This document shows positions 1-7,715 of a stretch of DNA of 64,000 nucleotides, piece by piece. The stretch covers positions 372,001 through 436,000 of the forward strand of contig NZ_AWOR01000068.1 in NCBI RefSeq assembly GCF_000761245.1, read 5' to 3'. Numbering within the stretch: the first letter of the stretch is position 1; every line of letters starts with the position of its first letter. The notes beneath the pieces were generated by a model. That model had not been told where the DNA came from. It worked only from the letters and a program-made list of their open reading frames with translations, and did not search any database. The translations under genes were made by a program, and so were the position numbers. The stretch is from Comamonas testosteroni (GTDB lineage Bacteria; Pseudomonadota; Gammaproteobacteria; Burkholderiales; Burkholderiaceae_C).

Positions 1-316
1 GTTCCCGGCCGATGAAAAGGAAATGGTGCGCGCCATGCTCTCCGAGTCGCTGCAGGCCGTGATCTCACAGACGCTTTGCAAGACCAAGGACGGCCAGGGC
101 CGTGTGGCAGCGCACGAGATCATGCTGGGCACGCCCGCCATCCGCAACCTGATCCGCGAGGCCAAGGTGGCACAGATGTACTCCACCATCCAGACCAGCC
201 AGAACATGGGCATGCAGACCCTGGACCAGAACCTGACCGATCTGGTGCGCCGCAACCTCATCAGCCCGGCCGAAGCGCGCAGCAAGGCGAAGATTCCCGA
301 GAATTTCCCGGGATAA
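1..316 (+). CDS. pilT: Twitching motility ATPase PilT, C-terminal fragment
   Basis: This is the 3' end of a gene that begins left of the window; the open frame runs in from base 2 with no start needed. About 104 residues remain. They match the C-terminal part of PilT, the cytoplasmic hexameric ATPase that depolymerises type IV pilin during retraction, including the conserved stretch SESLQAVISQTL and the 'MGMQTLDQNL' helix. The next gene is the paralogue pilU, the usual pilTU pair. The Walker motifs lie outside the window, so activity cannot be judged here. Identity is strong from family resemblance and gene order. Confidence 0.93.
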   Translation, partial: FPADEKEMVRAMLSESLQAVISQTLCKTKDGQGRVAAHEIMLGTPAIRNLIREAKVAQMYSTIQTSQNMGMQTLDQNLTDLVRRNLISPAEARSKAKIPENFPG

Positions 317-320
317 TGCT

Positions 321-424
321 TCCCCCCTGAGCGGCTTTGCCGCTTCCCCCCAGGGGGACGACAGCCTTTGCTGCGGGGCGGCCCTTGCTGGCTGTCTCTC
401 GCTTGGGCCGCGCCAGTTTTTTAG
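321..424 (+). repeat. Dispersed GC-rich intergenic repeat, family A, copy 1
   Basis: The pilT-pilU gap holds a roughly 100-base element that begins with CCCCTGAGCGGC, has a hairpin AGCGGC-ttt-GCCGCT, then CCCCC-ca-GGGGG, and ends with CTTGGGCCGCGCCAG. A related, diverged element lies in opposite orientation at 5395-5497 after rsmI. Both share the order of a small GC hairpin, a C5/G5 hairpin, a GCGGYCCTTGC block and a CCGCGCC end. I know similar intergenic elements from Comamonadaceae genomes, but copy number cannot be tested from this window. It carries no coding capacity. Confidence 0.6.
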
Positions 425-462
425 AGTGGCCCTTGCTGTTGGCCGCTGGACAAGGAGTGATC

Positions 463-1599
463 ATGGAACGCGATCAGGCCAGTAAATTCATCAACGATCT
501 GCTCAAGCTCATGGTCAGCCGCAACGGCAGCGACCTGTTCATCACGGCGGAGTTTCCGCCCGCCATCAAGATCGACGGCAAAGTCACCAAGGTTTCGCCC
601 CAGCCGCTGAGCCAGCTGCATACGCTGGCCCTGGCGCGCTCCATCATGAACGACAGGCAGGTGGCGGACTTCGAGCACACCAAGGAGTGCAACTTCGCCA
701 TCTCGCCGGCCGGCGTGGGGCGCTTCCGTGTCAATGCCTTCATGCAGCAGGGCAAGGTCGGCATGGTGCTGCGTACCATTCCCACCACCCTGCCCACGAT
801 TGACGGCCTGGGCGTGCCGCAGGTGCTCAAGGAAGTGACCATGACCAAGCGCGGCCTGTGCATCCTGGTCGGCGCGACGGGCTCGGGCAAGTCCACCACG
901 CTGGCTGCCATGGTGGACTGGCGCAATGAGAACTCCTTCGGCCACATCATCACGGTGGAAGACCCCGTGGAATTCGTTCATCCGCACAAGAACTGCGTAG
1001 TCACGCAACGCGAGGTGGGGCTGGATACGGACAGCTGGGAAGCGGCACTCAAGAACACGCTGCGCCAGGCGCCCGACGTGATTTTGATGGGCGAAATCCG
1101 CGACCGCGAAACCATGGAGCATGCGATTGCGTTCTCTGAAACGGGGCATCTGTGTCTGGCCACACTGCACGCCAACAGCGCCAACCAGGCGCTGGACCGC
1201 ATCGTCAACTTCTTCCCCGAAGAACGCCGTCCGCAGTTGCTGATGGACGTTTCGCTGAACCTGCGGGCCATCATTTCCCAGCGCCTGATCCCCAAGCAGG
1301 ACAGCAAGGGCCGTGTAGCCGCCATCGAGGTGATGCTCAACTCGCCGCTGATCGCCGACCTGATCTTCAAGGGCGAGGTCGTCGAGATCAAGGAGATCAT
1401 GAAGAAAAGCCGCAATATCGGCATGCAGACCTTCGACCAGGCGCTGTTCGACCTGTTCGAGTCCAATCTCATCACCTACGAAGATGCGCTGCGCAATGCA
1501 GACTCGGTCAACGACCTGCGTCTACAGATCAAGCTCAACAGCCAGCGCGCCCGGACGCTGGATCTGGCGGCCGGCACCGAACACCTGACCATCGTCTAA
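463..1599 (+). CDS. pilU: Type IV pilus retraction-assisting ATPase PilU
   Basis: A 378-residue PilT-family secretion ATPase; PilU works with PilT in the cytoplasm to strengthen pilus retraction. Walker A GATGSGKST starts at residue 138. The Walker B region ILMGEIRD and the His-box phrase TGHLCLATLHAN follow. The length is typical of PilU and longer than PilT, with a C-terminal tail absent from PilT. I chose the ATG at 463, preceded by AAGGAG at 452-457; an upstream in-frame start at 337 would translate the repeat between the two genes. Probably co-transcribed with pilT. Confidence 0.95.
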   Translation: MERDQASKFINDLLKLMVSRNGSDLFITAEFPPAIKIDGKVTKVSPQPLSQLHTLALARSIMNDRQVADFEHTKECNFAISPAGVGRFRVNAFMQQGKVGMVLRTIPTTLPTIDGLGVPQVLKEVTMTKRGLCILVGATGSGKSTTLAAMVDWRNENSFGHIITVEDPVEFVHPHKNCVVTQREVGLDTDSWEAALKNTLRQAPDVILMGEIRDRETMEHAIAFSETGHLCLATLHANSANQALDRIVNFFPEERRPQLLMDVSLNLRAIISQRLIPKQDSKGRVAAIEVMLNSPLIADLIFKGEVVEIKEIMKKSRNIGMQTFDQALFDLFESNLITYEDALRNADSVNDLRLQIKLNSQRARTLDLAAGTEHLTIV

Positions 1600-1743
1600 G
1601 CCCAAGGCGCTGGCATCTCTTCCCACAGGAGGAGCGCGGTTTTTGCTGGGTGGCGGGCCGCCCTGCCCCCTGCTGTCAGCCACGGCCATGCACTCCGGCG
1701 CTACCATGATCGAACTGTTTCGCACCAAGTCTTAGAGGATTTC

Positions 1744-2655
1744 ATGAGCACCGCCACCATCGCCTCCCGCAGCTACGCTGCTTGCGCTTCCACTCCTGTG
1801 GCCTTTCTGGGCCTGGGTGTCATGGGCTATCCCATGGCCGGGCACCTGGCTGCGGCTGGCCACCAGGTCACGGTCTACAACCGCACGGCGGCCAAGGCCG
1901 AGGCCTGGACCGAGGAATTCCCCGGCGGCAGCCATGCGGCCACGCCCCGTGAAGCCGTCAAGGGCGCACGCATGGTCTTCTCCTGCGTGGGCAATGATGA
2001 CGACCTGCGCTCCATTGTGCTGGGTGACGACGGCGCCTTTGCGGGCATGGAGCCTGGCGCCGTCTTTGTCGATCACACCACGGCCTCGGCCCAGGTGGCA
2101 CGCGAGCTGTATGCCGAAGCACGCAAACGCGGCCTGCACTTTATCGATGCCCCGGTATCGGGCGGCCAGGCCGGGGCAGTCAACGGCCAGCTCACCGTCA
2201 TGTGCGGCGGCGATCAGGATGTATTCGATCAGGTTGCCCCGGTGGCTGACGCCTTCTCGCGCGCCTTTACCTATATGGGAGCATGCGGCAACGGACAGCT
2301 GACCAAGATGGTCAATCAGATCTGCGTGGCCAGTGTGGTTCAGGGCCTGTCCGAAGCCATTGCCTTTGGTCTGCGTGCCGACCTGGATGTGGAGAAGGTC
2401 CTCGACGTGATCGGCAAGGGGGCCGCCCAGAGCTGGCAGATGGACAATCGCGGCAAGACCATGGCCGTGGGAAAGTTCGACTTCGGCTTTGCCGTGGACT
2501 GGATGCGCAAGGATCTGGGGCTGGTGCTGGCCGAGGCCCAGCGCAATGGCGCGCGCCTTCCCGTCACCGCGCTGGTGGACCAGTTCTATGCCGATGTACA
2601 GGCCATGGGTGGCAATCGCTGGGATACCTCCAGCCTGATTCAGCGCTTGCGCTGA
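1744..2655 (+). CDS. NAD(P)-dependent beta-hydroxyacid dehydrogenase (3-hydroxyisobutyrate dehydrogenase family)
   Basis: A 303-residue oxidoreductase of the 3-hydroxyisobutyrate/tartronate-semialdehyde reductase family. The N-terminal Rossmann motif GLGVMG is at residues 23-28 and the substrate-binding phrase DAPVSGGQAGA follows near residue 138. A catalytic-Lys region of the form GNGQLTKMVNQ is present. The family interconverts beta-hydroxyacids and semialdehydes with NAD(P)H; the exact substrate cannot be deduced. The gene stands alone between pilU and a bidirectional terminator, so the context gives no pathway. The start ATG follows an AGAGGA Shine-Dalgarno sequence. Confidence 0.88.
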   Translation: MSTATIASRSYAACASTPVAFLGLGVMGYPMAGHLAAAGHQVTVYNRTAAKAEAWTEEFPGGSHAATPREAVKGARMVFSCVGNDDDLRSIVLGDDGAFAGMEPGAVFVDHTTASAQVARELYAEARKRGLHFIDAPVSGGQAGAVNGQLTVMCGGDQDVFDQVAPVADAFSRAFTYMGACGNGQLTKMVNQICVASVVQGLSEAIAFGLRADLDVEKVLDVIGKGAAQSWQMDNRGKTMAVGKFDFGFAVDWMRKDLGLVLAEAQRNGARLPVTALVDQFYADVQAMGGNRWDTSSLIQRLR

Positions 2656-2668
2656 GCCGCTGCGCCAT

Positions 2669-2700
2669 GAAAAAAGCCGGACTCGAGTCCGGCTTTTTTT
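2669..2700. terminator. Bidirectional rho-independent terminator
   Basis: The perfect inverted repeat AAAAAGCCGGACT-cg-AGTCCGGCTTTTT lies between the convergent dehydrogenase gene and dolP. The run of T on both strands allows termination from either side. Confidence 0.9.
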
Positions 2701-2717
2701 GTGACCGTCAGTTCGCC

Positions 2718-3371
2718 TCAGTTCATGCTGGAGCGATCCTCGACCACAGGGGCGGCCTTGGATGTTGCAGCAGCCAGCTCATCTTCGGAGATGACCTCAA
2801 ACAGGCGCACAACCTTGCTCACATCGTTGACGCCACGGGCAATCTCGGCAGCCCGCTTGGATTCGCGCGGCGTGACTATGCCCATCAGATAGACCACGTT
2901 GTTCTCGGTCACGACCTTGATGGCCGAGGATGAAATGTCCTTGGCGTTGACCAGACTGGCCTTGACCTTGGTCGTGATCAGAGAATCCTGGGAGCGCTGA
3001 CCCAGAGTGGCCGTGAAAGGCACGACCTCGATCTCGTTGTAGACCTGGCGCACGGTGGATTGTTCGCGCACCAGCTTCTCGATGGTCGCCTTGTCCGTCG
3101 CATTGCCTGCCTGGCCGGTCAGCAGCACTACACGGTTGTAGCTGGTGGCGCTGACGCGGGCCTTGTCGCCCATCACCTCGCTGATGCGATTGCCGGCACG
3201 CAGTTCTATGCCCTGGTCCTCAACCTGAGTGCCGGTGGTGCGCCTGTCCACTGCCGACATGCCCGCCACAGCGGCACCGCCACCCACCAGAGCCACGCAA
3301 CCGCTCAAGGCACCGCCCAGAGCGGCAACGGTCAGGGCCGCACATGCAACACGGGTCCACTTCAACTTCAT
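2718..3371 (-). CDS. dolP: BON-domain outer-membrane lipoprotein DolP (YraP/OsmY-like)
   Basis: A 217-residue lipoprotein. The N-terminus has a signal peptide ending in a lipobox with Cys at residue 25 (ALSGC). Two BON domains follow, at roughly residues 65-120 and 128-200, each with the conserved hydrophobic-Gly pattern (VVLLTGQAG and VVYLMGIVT). In enterobacteria DolP is an outer-membrane lipoprotein involved in envelope integrity and Bam function. Gene order dolP-diaA-yraN beside rsmI is the same as in E. coli apart from the absence of lpoA. Its start overlaps the diaA stop by 4 nt, indicating translational coupling. Confidence 0.88.
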   Translation of the reverse strand: MKLKWTRVACAALTVAALGGALSGCVALVGGGAAVAGMSAVDRRTTGTQVEDQGIELRAGNRISEVMGDKARVSATSYNRVVLLTGQAGNATDKATIEKLVREQSTVRQVYNEIEVVPFTATLGQRSQDSLITTKVKASLVNAKDISSSAIKVVTENNVVYLMGIVTPRESKRAAEIARGVNDVSKVVRLFEVISEDELAAATSKAAPVVEDRSSMN

Positions 3372-3976
3372 AAAGGCATCTCCTGGTCACCAAGCAGTTG
3401 AGAGTCCACACCGTCGGCCAGACAGTGCAGGATCAAGGTATGGGTTTCGCGCACGCGCGCCGCACGGTCATGGGGCACGCAGATCAGTACATCGGTCTCG
3501 CGCACGGCGGTGGCCAGATTGCCGCCGGTGCGGCCTGTCAAGACCACGGCCATCATGTCGCGCTCGTGGGCGGCTTCCAGGGCCTCCAGCACGGCCGTGT
3601 CGTTGCCGGTCACCGACATGAGCAGCAGCAGATCGCCGGGCTGCCCCAGCGCCCGCACCTGACGCGCCAGGTACTGGCTGGCATTGCCGCCCGAGCCCGT
3701 GGCTCCCACGCTGCCCAGCAGGCCGCCATCGGAAGTCAGGGCCACGGCCGCCAGCTCGGGACGATCGCGCTCGAACCCTGTCACGCACAGGGAGGCAAAT
3801 AACTGGGCATCGCTGGCCGAAACACCCGTACCGCAGGCCAACACCTTGCCGCCGCCCGTCACGCAGGCCAGCATGGCCTGTACGGCGGAAGCAATAGGTT
3901 GGCTCAGCGCCTGGGCGGCCTGGTACTTCAGGTCGGCACTGTCGATGAAATGCTGTTGAATTCGTTGCTCTAGCAT
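3368..3976 (-). CDS. diaA: SIS-domain protein DiaA / GmhA-like phosphoheptose isomerase
   Basis: A 202-residue SIS-domain protein. It contains the sugar-phosphate binding loops GKVLACGTGVSASDAQ and LLLLMSVTGND. By sequence family it could be phosphoheptose isomerase (GmhA) or the DnaA-initiator-associating protein DiaA. The neighbours yraN and dolP favour DiaA, which binds DnaA at oriC in E. coli. The gene lies between yraN (89 nt gap) and dolP (4 nt overlap) on the same strand. Annotation databases often call this gene phosphoheptose isomerase; sequence alone does not settle it. Confidence 0.82.
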   Translation of the reverse strand: MLEQRIQQHFIDSADLKYQAAQALSQPIASAVQAMLACVTGGGKVLACGTGVSASDAQLFASLCVTGFERDRPELAAVALTSDGGLLGSVGATGSGGNASQYLARQVRALGQPGDLLLLMSVTGNDTAVLEALEAAHERDMMAVVLTGRTGGNLATAVRETDVLICVPHDRAARVRETHTLILHCLADGVDSQLLGDQEMPL

Positions 3977-4065
3977 GGAGGCCCGATGATACCCGCCACC
4001 TGTTATCTCTTTGGTAGCAAACCGTTATTTGCGCATCAGTGTTGCGCACAACTATGACGCGGCGA

Positions 4066-4467
4066 CTAAAGCGCCTCGAATGCCGCTTGGAGCCACTCTA
4101 TGCGCATCTGGTTCCCGCAGCTGTCGACCAGCACCACATCAAAGCGGCATGGCGGCGCTGCCGCAAGCCTCATCAGATAGTGCCTGGCGGCCAGCACGAT
4201 GCGCTGCTGCTTGAGGCGGCCGATGCTGCCGGCGGCACCGCCGAAGCGCTCGGTGTTGCGGCTGCGGACTTCGACGAACACCAAAGACCCGTCGCGGTCA
4301 CGCAGGATCAGGTCGATTTCGCCGCCACCACGGCCCTGCGTCCGATAATTGCGCTCGACAAGCTTCAGGCCCCGCGCCAGCAAATGGGCCAACGCGGCAT
4401 CCTCGGCCTGCTGCCCGCGTGCGGTTGTGCTTTGCGCCGGCTTGGGCCGCTTTCCAAGGAAATCCAT
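4066..4467 (-). CDS. yraN: UPF0102 protein YraN
   Basis: A 133-residue protein of the YraN/UPF0102 family, which has a restriction-endonuclease-like fold; the cellular role is not established. The family signature is present as GRGGGEIDLILRD followed by VFVEVRSRN, where Glu, Asp, Glu and the downstream basic residues form the nuclease-like core. The start codon complement occupies 4465-4467 and shares base 4467 with the TTG start of rsmI on the other strand. It is the first gene of the yraN-diaA-dolP set. Confidence 0.88.
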   Translation of the reverse strand: MDFLGKRPKPAQSTTARGQQAEDAALAHLLARGLKLVERNYRTQGRGGGEIDLILRDRDGSLVFVEVRSRNTERFGGAAGSIGRLKQQRIVLAARHYLMRLAAAPPCRFDVVLVDSCGNQMRIEWLQAAFEAL

Positions 4468-5390
4468 TGACTACCTCTTTCGCCTCTGCACTGACTGCCG
4501 CACATGACGCGGCCGCTTCCCAGCATTATCCGCAGGCAGCCCTGTATGTGGTGGCGACGCCGATTGGCAATCTGGCCGACATCAGCCTGCGCTCGCTGCA
4601 TGTGCTGCAGATCGTGGACTGCATCGCCTGCGAAGACACGCGCCACACCCAGGGCCTGCTGCGCAGTTACGGGCTGGACCGCCCCGGCAACCAGTTGCTG
4701 GCCGTGCATCAGCACAACGAGGCAGAAGCCGCCCAGCAGGTGATCGAGCGCCTGCAGCAAGGCCAGCGCGTCGCCTATGTCAGCGATGCAGGCACACCCG
4801 GCGTCAGCGACCCGGGCGCGCGTCTGTGCGCGGCGCTGCAGGCCGTGGGCCTGCGCAGCATTCCGCTGCCCGGCGCCAGCAGCGTGACATCGGCCATCAG
4901 CGTGGCCGGTGCCGTCACGCCGGCACAGGGCGAAAGCGGTTTTGTGTTTGCCGGCTTCTTGCCCACCAAGAATGCCGAACGGCTGGCCGCCGTGCAAAAA
5001 CTGGCCGACCAGCCGCGTTGCACCGTGCTGCTCGAAGCCCCGCACCGCATCATCGAGCTGGCCCAGGCACTGGCCTTGCTGGGCGAGCGTCGCGTCACGC
5101 TGGCGCGCGAAATCACCAAGCAGTTTGAAGATATCGCGAGCATGCCGGCCCACGAGCTGGCAGCCTGGCTGCAGGCCTCGCCACAGCGAGTCAAGGGCGA
5201 GTTCGCCATCGTGCTGCACCCCGTGACGGTGCAGCAGGAGTCAGGCGAGGCCGAGCGTGTGCTCAAGCTGCTGCTGGCCGAGTTGCCGACCAAGACGGCA
5301 GTGAAGCTGGCCGCCGAAATCACGGGCGCCAGCCGCAACACGCTCTACGACCGTGCGCTGGAGCTCAAGCGAGCCGCCGAAGAAGAATAA
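4467..5390 (+). CDS. rsmI: 16S rRNA 2'-O-ribose C1402 methyltransferase RsmI
   Basis: RsmI methylates the ribose of C1402 in 16S rRNA using S-adenosylmethionine. The roughly 307-residue product has the hallmark LYVVATPIGNLADISLR near the N-terminus, the YVSDAGTPGVSDPG loop and the GFVFAGFLP region. No in-frame ATG is well placed; the TTG at 4467 follows AAGGA at 4456-4460 with good spacing, so I chose it. This makes the start overlap that of the divergent yraN by one base. A longer frame back to 4419 lacks a credible start. Confidence 0.92.
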   Translation: MTTSFASALTAAHDAAASQHYPQAALYVVATPIGNLADISLRSLHVLQIVDCIACEDTRHTQGLLRSYGLDRPGNQLLAVHQHNEAEAAQQVIERLQQGQRVAYVSDAGTPGVSDPGARLCAALQAVGLRSIPLPGASSVTSAISVAGAVTPAQGESGFVFAGFLPTKNAERLAAVQKLADQPRCTVLLEAPHRIIELAQALALLGERRVTLAREITKQFEDIASMPAHELAAWLQASPQRVKGEFAIVLHPVTVQQESGEAERVLKLLLAELPTKTAVKLAAEITGASRNTLYDRALELKRAAEEE

Positions 5391-5394
5391 GCAC

Positions 5395-5497
5395 TTGAAC
5401 CGGGCGCGGTACAAACCGGAGACGCCTGGCAAGGACCGCTCCGACGCACCGCTGCCGCCCCCCTTGGGGGAAGCCACGTAGCGGCTCAGGCGGCTTC
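5395..5497 (-). repeat. Dispersed GC-rich intergenic repeat, family A, copy 2
   Basis: Read on the minus strand this element starts CCTGAGCCGC, forms AGCC-gctacgt-GGCT and CCCCC-aa-GGGGG hairpins, contains GAGCGGTCCTTGC and ends with TACCGCGCCCGG. The order of blocks matches copy 1 at 321-424. It fills the gap between the convergent rsmI and the Hsp70 gene and may also act as a weak transcription stop, although no T run follows the hairpins. Confidence 0.55.
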
Positions 5498-5501
5498 AGG
5501 C

Positions 5502-6752
5502 TCAGGCATAGGCCAGACCGGTGGCCACGCCGCCGAACAGGTCGCCTTCGACCTGAGGCACATCGGGGAAAGCAACGCGCAGCGCATCGCGCAGGGTTCG
5601 CAGGGCCGACGAGCCGCCGGTCAGATAGATGGCGTCTGGTGCCGCCACGCCGGCCTGGCGCACACAGTCCTGCGCACATTCAACGACCTGCAGCAGCAAG
5701 GCCTGCAACTGCTCCTGCAGAACCTCCGGGGAGATGGCCGCCGGCAGGTCTTGCTCCAGCCAGTCCAGAGCTATGACCGAGGCCGCATGGCTTTGCGAAG
5801 CCGCAATCTTGGCCTGCTCCACCGCATCGGCCAGCCTATGGCCTTCACGCCAATCCAGCACCTTCATCAGGCGCTGGTGCAGTTGCGGATCGCTGTAATC
5901 GCTCTTGAGACCGCGTGCCGAAGCCAGGGCCTTGGCCGTGTACAGCCACTGGATCAGATGCCAGGTGGAGAGATCGAAGAACACGCTGCTGGGTACCTCA
6001 CGCCCGCTGGGGCCGATGTGCTTGTAGCCCAGCAGCGGCATGACCTGGGCCACATTGAGGCGATGGTCGAAATCCGTGCCTCCGATATGCACGCCGGTGG
6101 TGGCAAGAATGTCCTGGGTGCGGTCTGCATGTCCTGCCTGTTGCGGGCCCAAACGCACCACCGTGAAGTCCGAGGTGCCACCGCCGATATCGACCACCAG
6201 CACCAGTTGCTCCTCGCTCAGGCGCTGTTCGTAATCCAGTGCCGCCGCAATCGGCTCCAGCTGGAAGCTGACTTCTCCCAGGCCGGCGGCGCGCGCCGCA
6301 GCGGCCAGCGCATCCTGCGCCTGACGGTCTCGCTGCGGGTGCTCGTCGACAAAATGCACGGGACGCCCCAGCACCACACGCTCGGGAAGACGTCCGTCCA
6401 GCGCCTGGCGCGCCTGGTCGGCCACGCGCTTGAGAAAGATCGCGATGATGTCCTGGTAGCTGACAAGCTGCTCGTGCACCGCAGTCTTTTCCAGCAAAAG
6501 GCTGCTGCCCAGCAGGCTTTTGAGGGAACGCATCAGACGCCCTTCCTCGCCTGCCAGATACTGCTGCATGGCATCGCGGCCGAAATGCGTGCTGTGCTCT
6601 TCGGTATTGAAGAACAGCGCCGTGGGCATGCCGGTGGCCGCCCCTTCCAGGGGCAGCAAAGCGGCGGTCTTGCCAGGCAGGCGATAGGCAGCGGCAGAGT
6701 TGGACGTTCCGAAATCGATGCCCAGAGTGGCAGGCGTTTTAGCTGTGGTCAT
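5502..6752 (-). CDS. Hsp70-family ATPase, YegD-like, without substrate-binding domain
   Basis: A 416-residue actin-fold ATPase. The phosphate-1 loop LGIDFGTSNSAAAY is at the N-terminus, the phosphate-2 loop VVDIGGGTSDFTVVRLG in the middle, and the adenosine motif LTGGSSALRTL near the C-terminus. Full DnaK-type chaperones have about 640 residues; here the protein ends right after the nucleotide-binding domain, as in E. coli YegD. Client and function are unknown. I chose the ATG whose complement is at 6750-6752, because the 81 codons upstream in frame are low-complexity and unlike the family. It is convergent with rsmI. Confidence 0.87.
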   Translation of the reverse strand: MTTAKTPATLGIDFGTSNSAAAYRLPGKTAALLPLEGAATGMPTALFFNTEEHSTHFGRDAMQQYLAGEEGRLMRSLKSLLGSSLLLEKTAVHEQLVSYQDIIAIFLKRVADQARQALDGRLPERVVLGRPVHFVDEHPQRDRQAQDALAAAARAAGLGEVSFQLEPIAAALDYEQRLSEEQLVLVVDIGGGTSDFTVVRLGPQQAGHADRTQDILATTGVHIGGTDFDHRLNVAQVMPLLGYKHIGPSGREVPSSVFFDLSTWHLIQWLYTAKALASARGLKSDYSDPQLHQRLMKVLDWREGHRLADAVEQAKIAASQSHAASVIALDWLEQDLPAAISPEVLQEQLQALLLQVVECAQDCVRQAGVAAPDAIYLTGGSSALRTLRDALRVAFPDVPQVEGDLFGGVATGLAYA

Positions 6753-6838
6753 GAAAGGCAGCGCTGCACCGCGCCGGCCCGCAAAGGCTGCCGCGGCCGC
6801 AACGAAAACGCCCACCGAAGTGGGCATGGGTGTCAGCA

Positions 6839-6861
6839 GGGGCGCTATTCTAGCGCCCCTG
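6839..6861 (-). terminator. Hairpin terminator after the VOC gene
   Basis: The inverted repeat AGGGGCGCTA-ttc-TAGCGCCCCT lies just past the stop of the VOC gene on the minus strand. No strong T run follows, so it could be a processing or rho-aided site. A second, smaller hairpin GCCCAC-cgaa-GTGGGC lies at about 6810-6825. Confidence 0.5.
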
Positions 6862-6870
6862 TTATTGGAC

Positions 6871-7692
6871 CTAGGCGGCGGCGGTTTCCACCTCGATCCC
6901 GGAATGCTGTGCCAGCTCAAGGCGCACCCCGTGGGTGGCGACCTCGTCAAGTGCCCCTGCTGATGCCTGCTGCGGCACCGACAGCACGACCGCATAAGGG
7001 CCTTCGCCGCGCGTGGCCAGTCTTTGGGCCAGAGGGCCCTGCGCCTGGACGGGAGCGGCCAGCACCAGCTCGGTGGAGCCCAGACCCAGCGACACCTGCT
7101 GCGTGCTGCCGTCGGCCGAGACCCTCAGCGGGCCGACGCTCACTGCATCGCCGAGCAATGCCCGCCAGCGCGCCAGGCTGGCCTGCAGATCCTTCACCAC
7201 CACATCCAAGCGGGCCACGCCGGTTGCGCCATTGGGATGCACGCGGGCCTGGCCTTCAGGCACGCGCAGGGCACGCGGCGTCAGGTCGCCACACAGAAAC
7301 GGCAGGTCCGGGCTTGGAGGGCGTGCATTGCGCCAGCGTAGCTGCTCTCCATCGGGACGCAGACGCCCGCCCTCATAAGGGGCTTCATAGCCCAGGCCGC
7401 GCGCCTGGGCCGCCGCCACCACGGCGCCAGTCTCAGTGGGCAGCAGCGCGAAGTCGACTAGGCCCTCGCCGTGCTGCTGCAACTGCTGCCACCAGCGCTC
7501 CTCGGGCGCTGCGGCACGCCAGGCAATGAGTTCGAAATAGGCCCCGTCGGCAAAAACCACCAGGGCGTTGTGCGTGGAGCGGCCCGGGTGCTCGCCGCCG
7601 CGCAGCACATTGAAACCCAGGGACTGGTAGTCGGCAATCGTGCGCTCCAGGTCCTGGACCGCGATGACGATATGGTCGAGTGGCAAGCTCAT
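6871..7692 (-). CDS. VOC-superfamily protein (glyoxalase-like)
   Basis: A 273-residue protein with a glyoxalase/VOC-type fold. The N-terminal module begins LDHIVIAVQDLERTIADYQSLGF, the classic VOC opening with a metal-ligand-position His, and contains FADGAYFELIAW with a candidate Glu ligand. A second module starts near residue 160 (GVARLDVVVKDLQASLARWRALLG). VOC members include metal-dependent isomerases, dioxygenases and resistance proteins; the reaction here cannot be inferred. It lies 23 nt downstream of the OsmC gene in the same direction, so the two probably form an operon divergent from the ABC/monooxygenase operon at 8.5 kb. Confidence 0.8.
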   Translation of the reverse strand: MSLPLDHIVIAVQDLERTIADYQSLGFNVLRGGEHPGRSTHNALVVFADGAYFELIAWRAAAPEERWWQQLQQHGEGLVDFALLPTETGAVVAAAQARGLGYEAPYEGGRLRPDGEQLRWRNARPPSPDLPFLCGDLTPRALRVPEGQARVHPNGATGVARLDVVVKDLQASLARWRALLGDAVSVGPLRVSADGSTQQVSLGLGSTELVLAAPVQAQGPLAQRLATRGEGPYAVVLSVPQQASAGALDEVATHGVRLELAQHSGIEVETAAA

Positions 7693-7715
7693 GCAAAAGT
7701 CTTTCCAAAAGGTTC

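Noticed and set aside
5751-7529. 592-codon plus-strand frame across the Hsp70 and VOC genes
   Set aside because: It spans two clearly coding minus-strand genes and their gap, has low-complexity Arg/Pro/Ala composition and no ribosome site.
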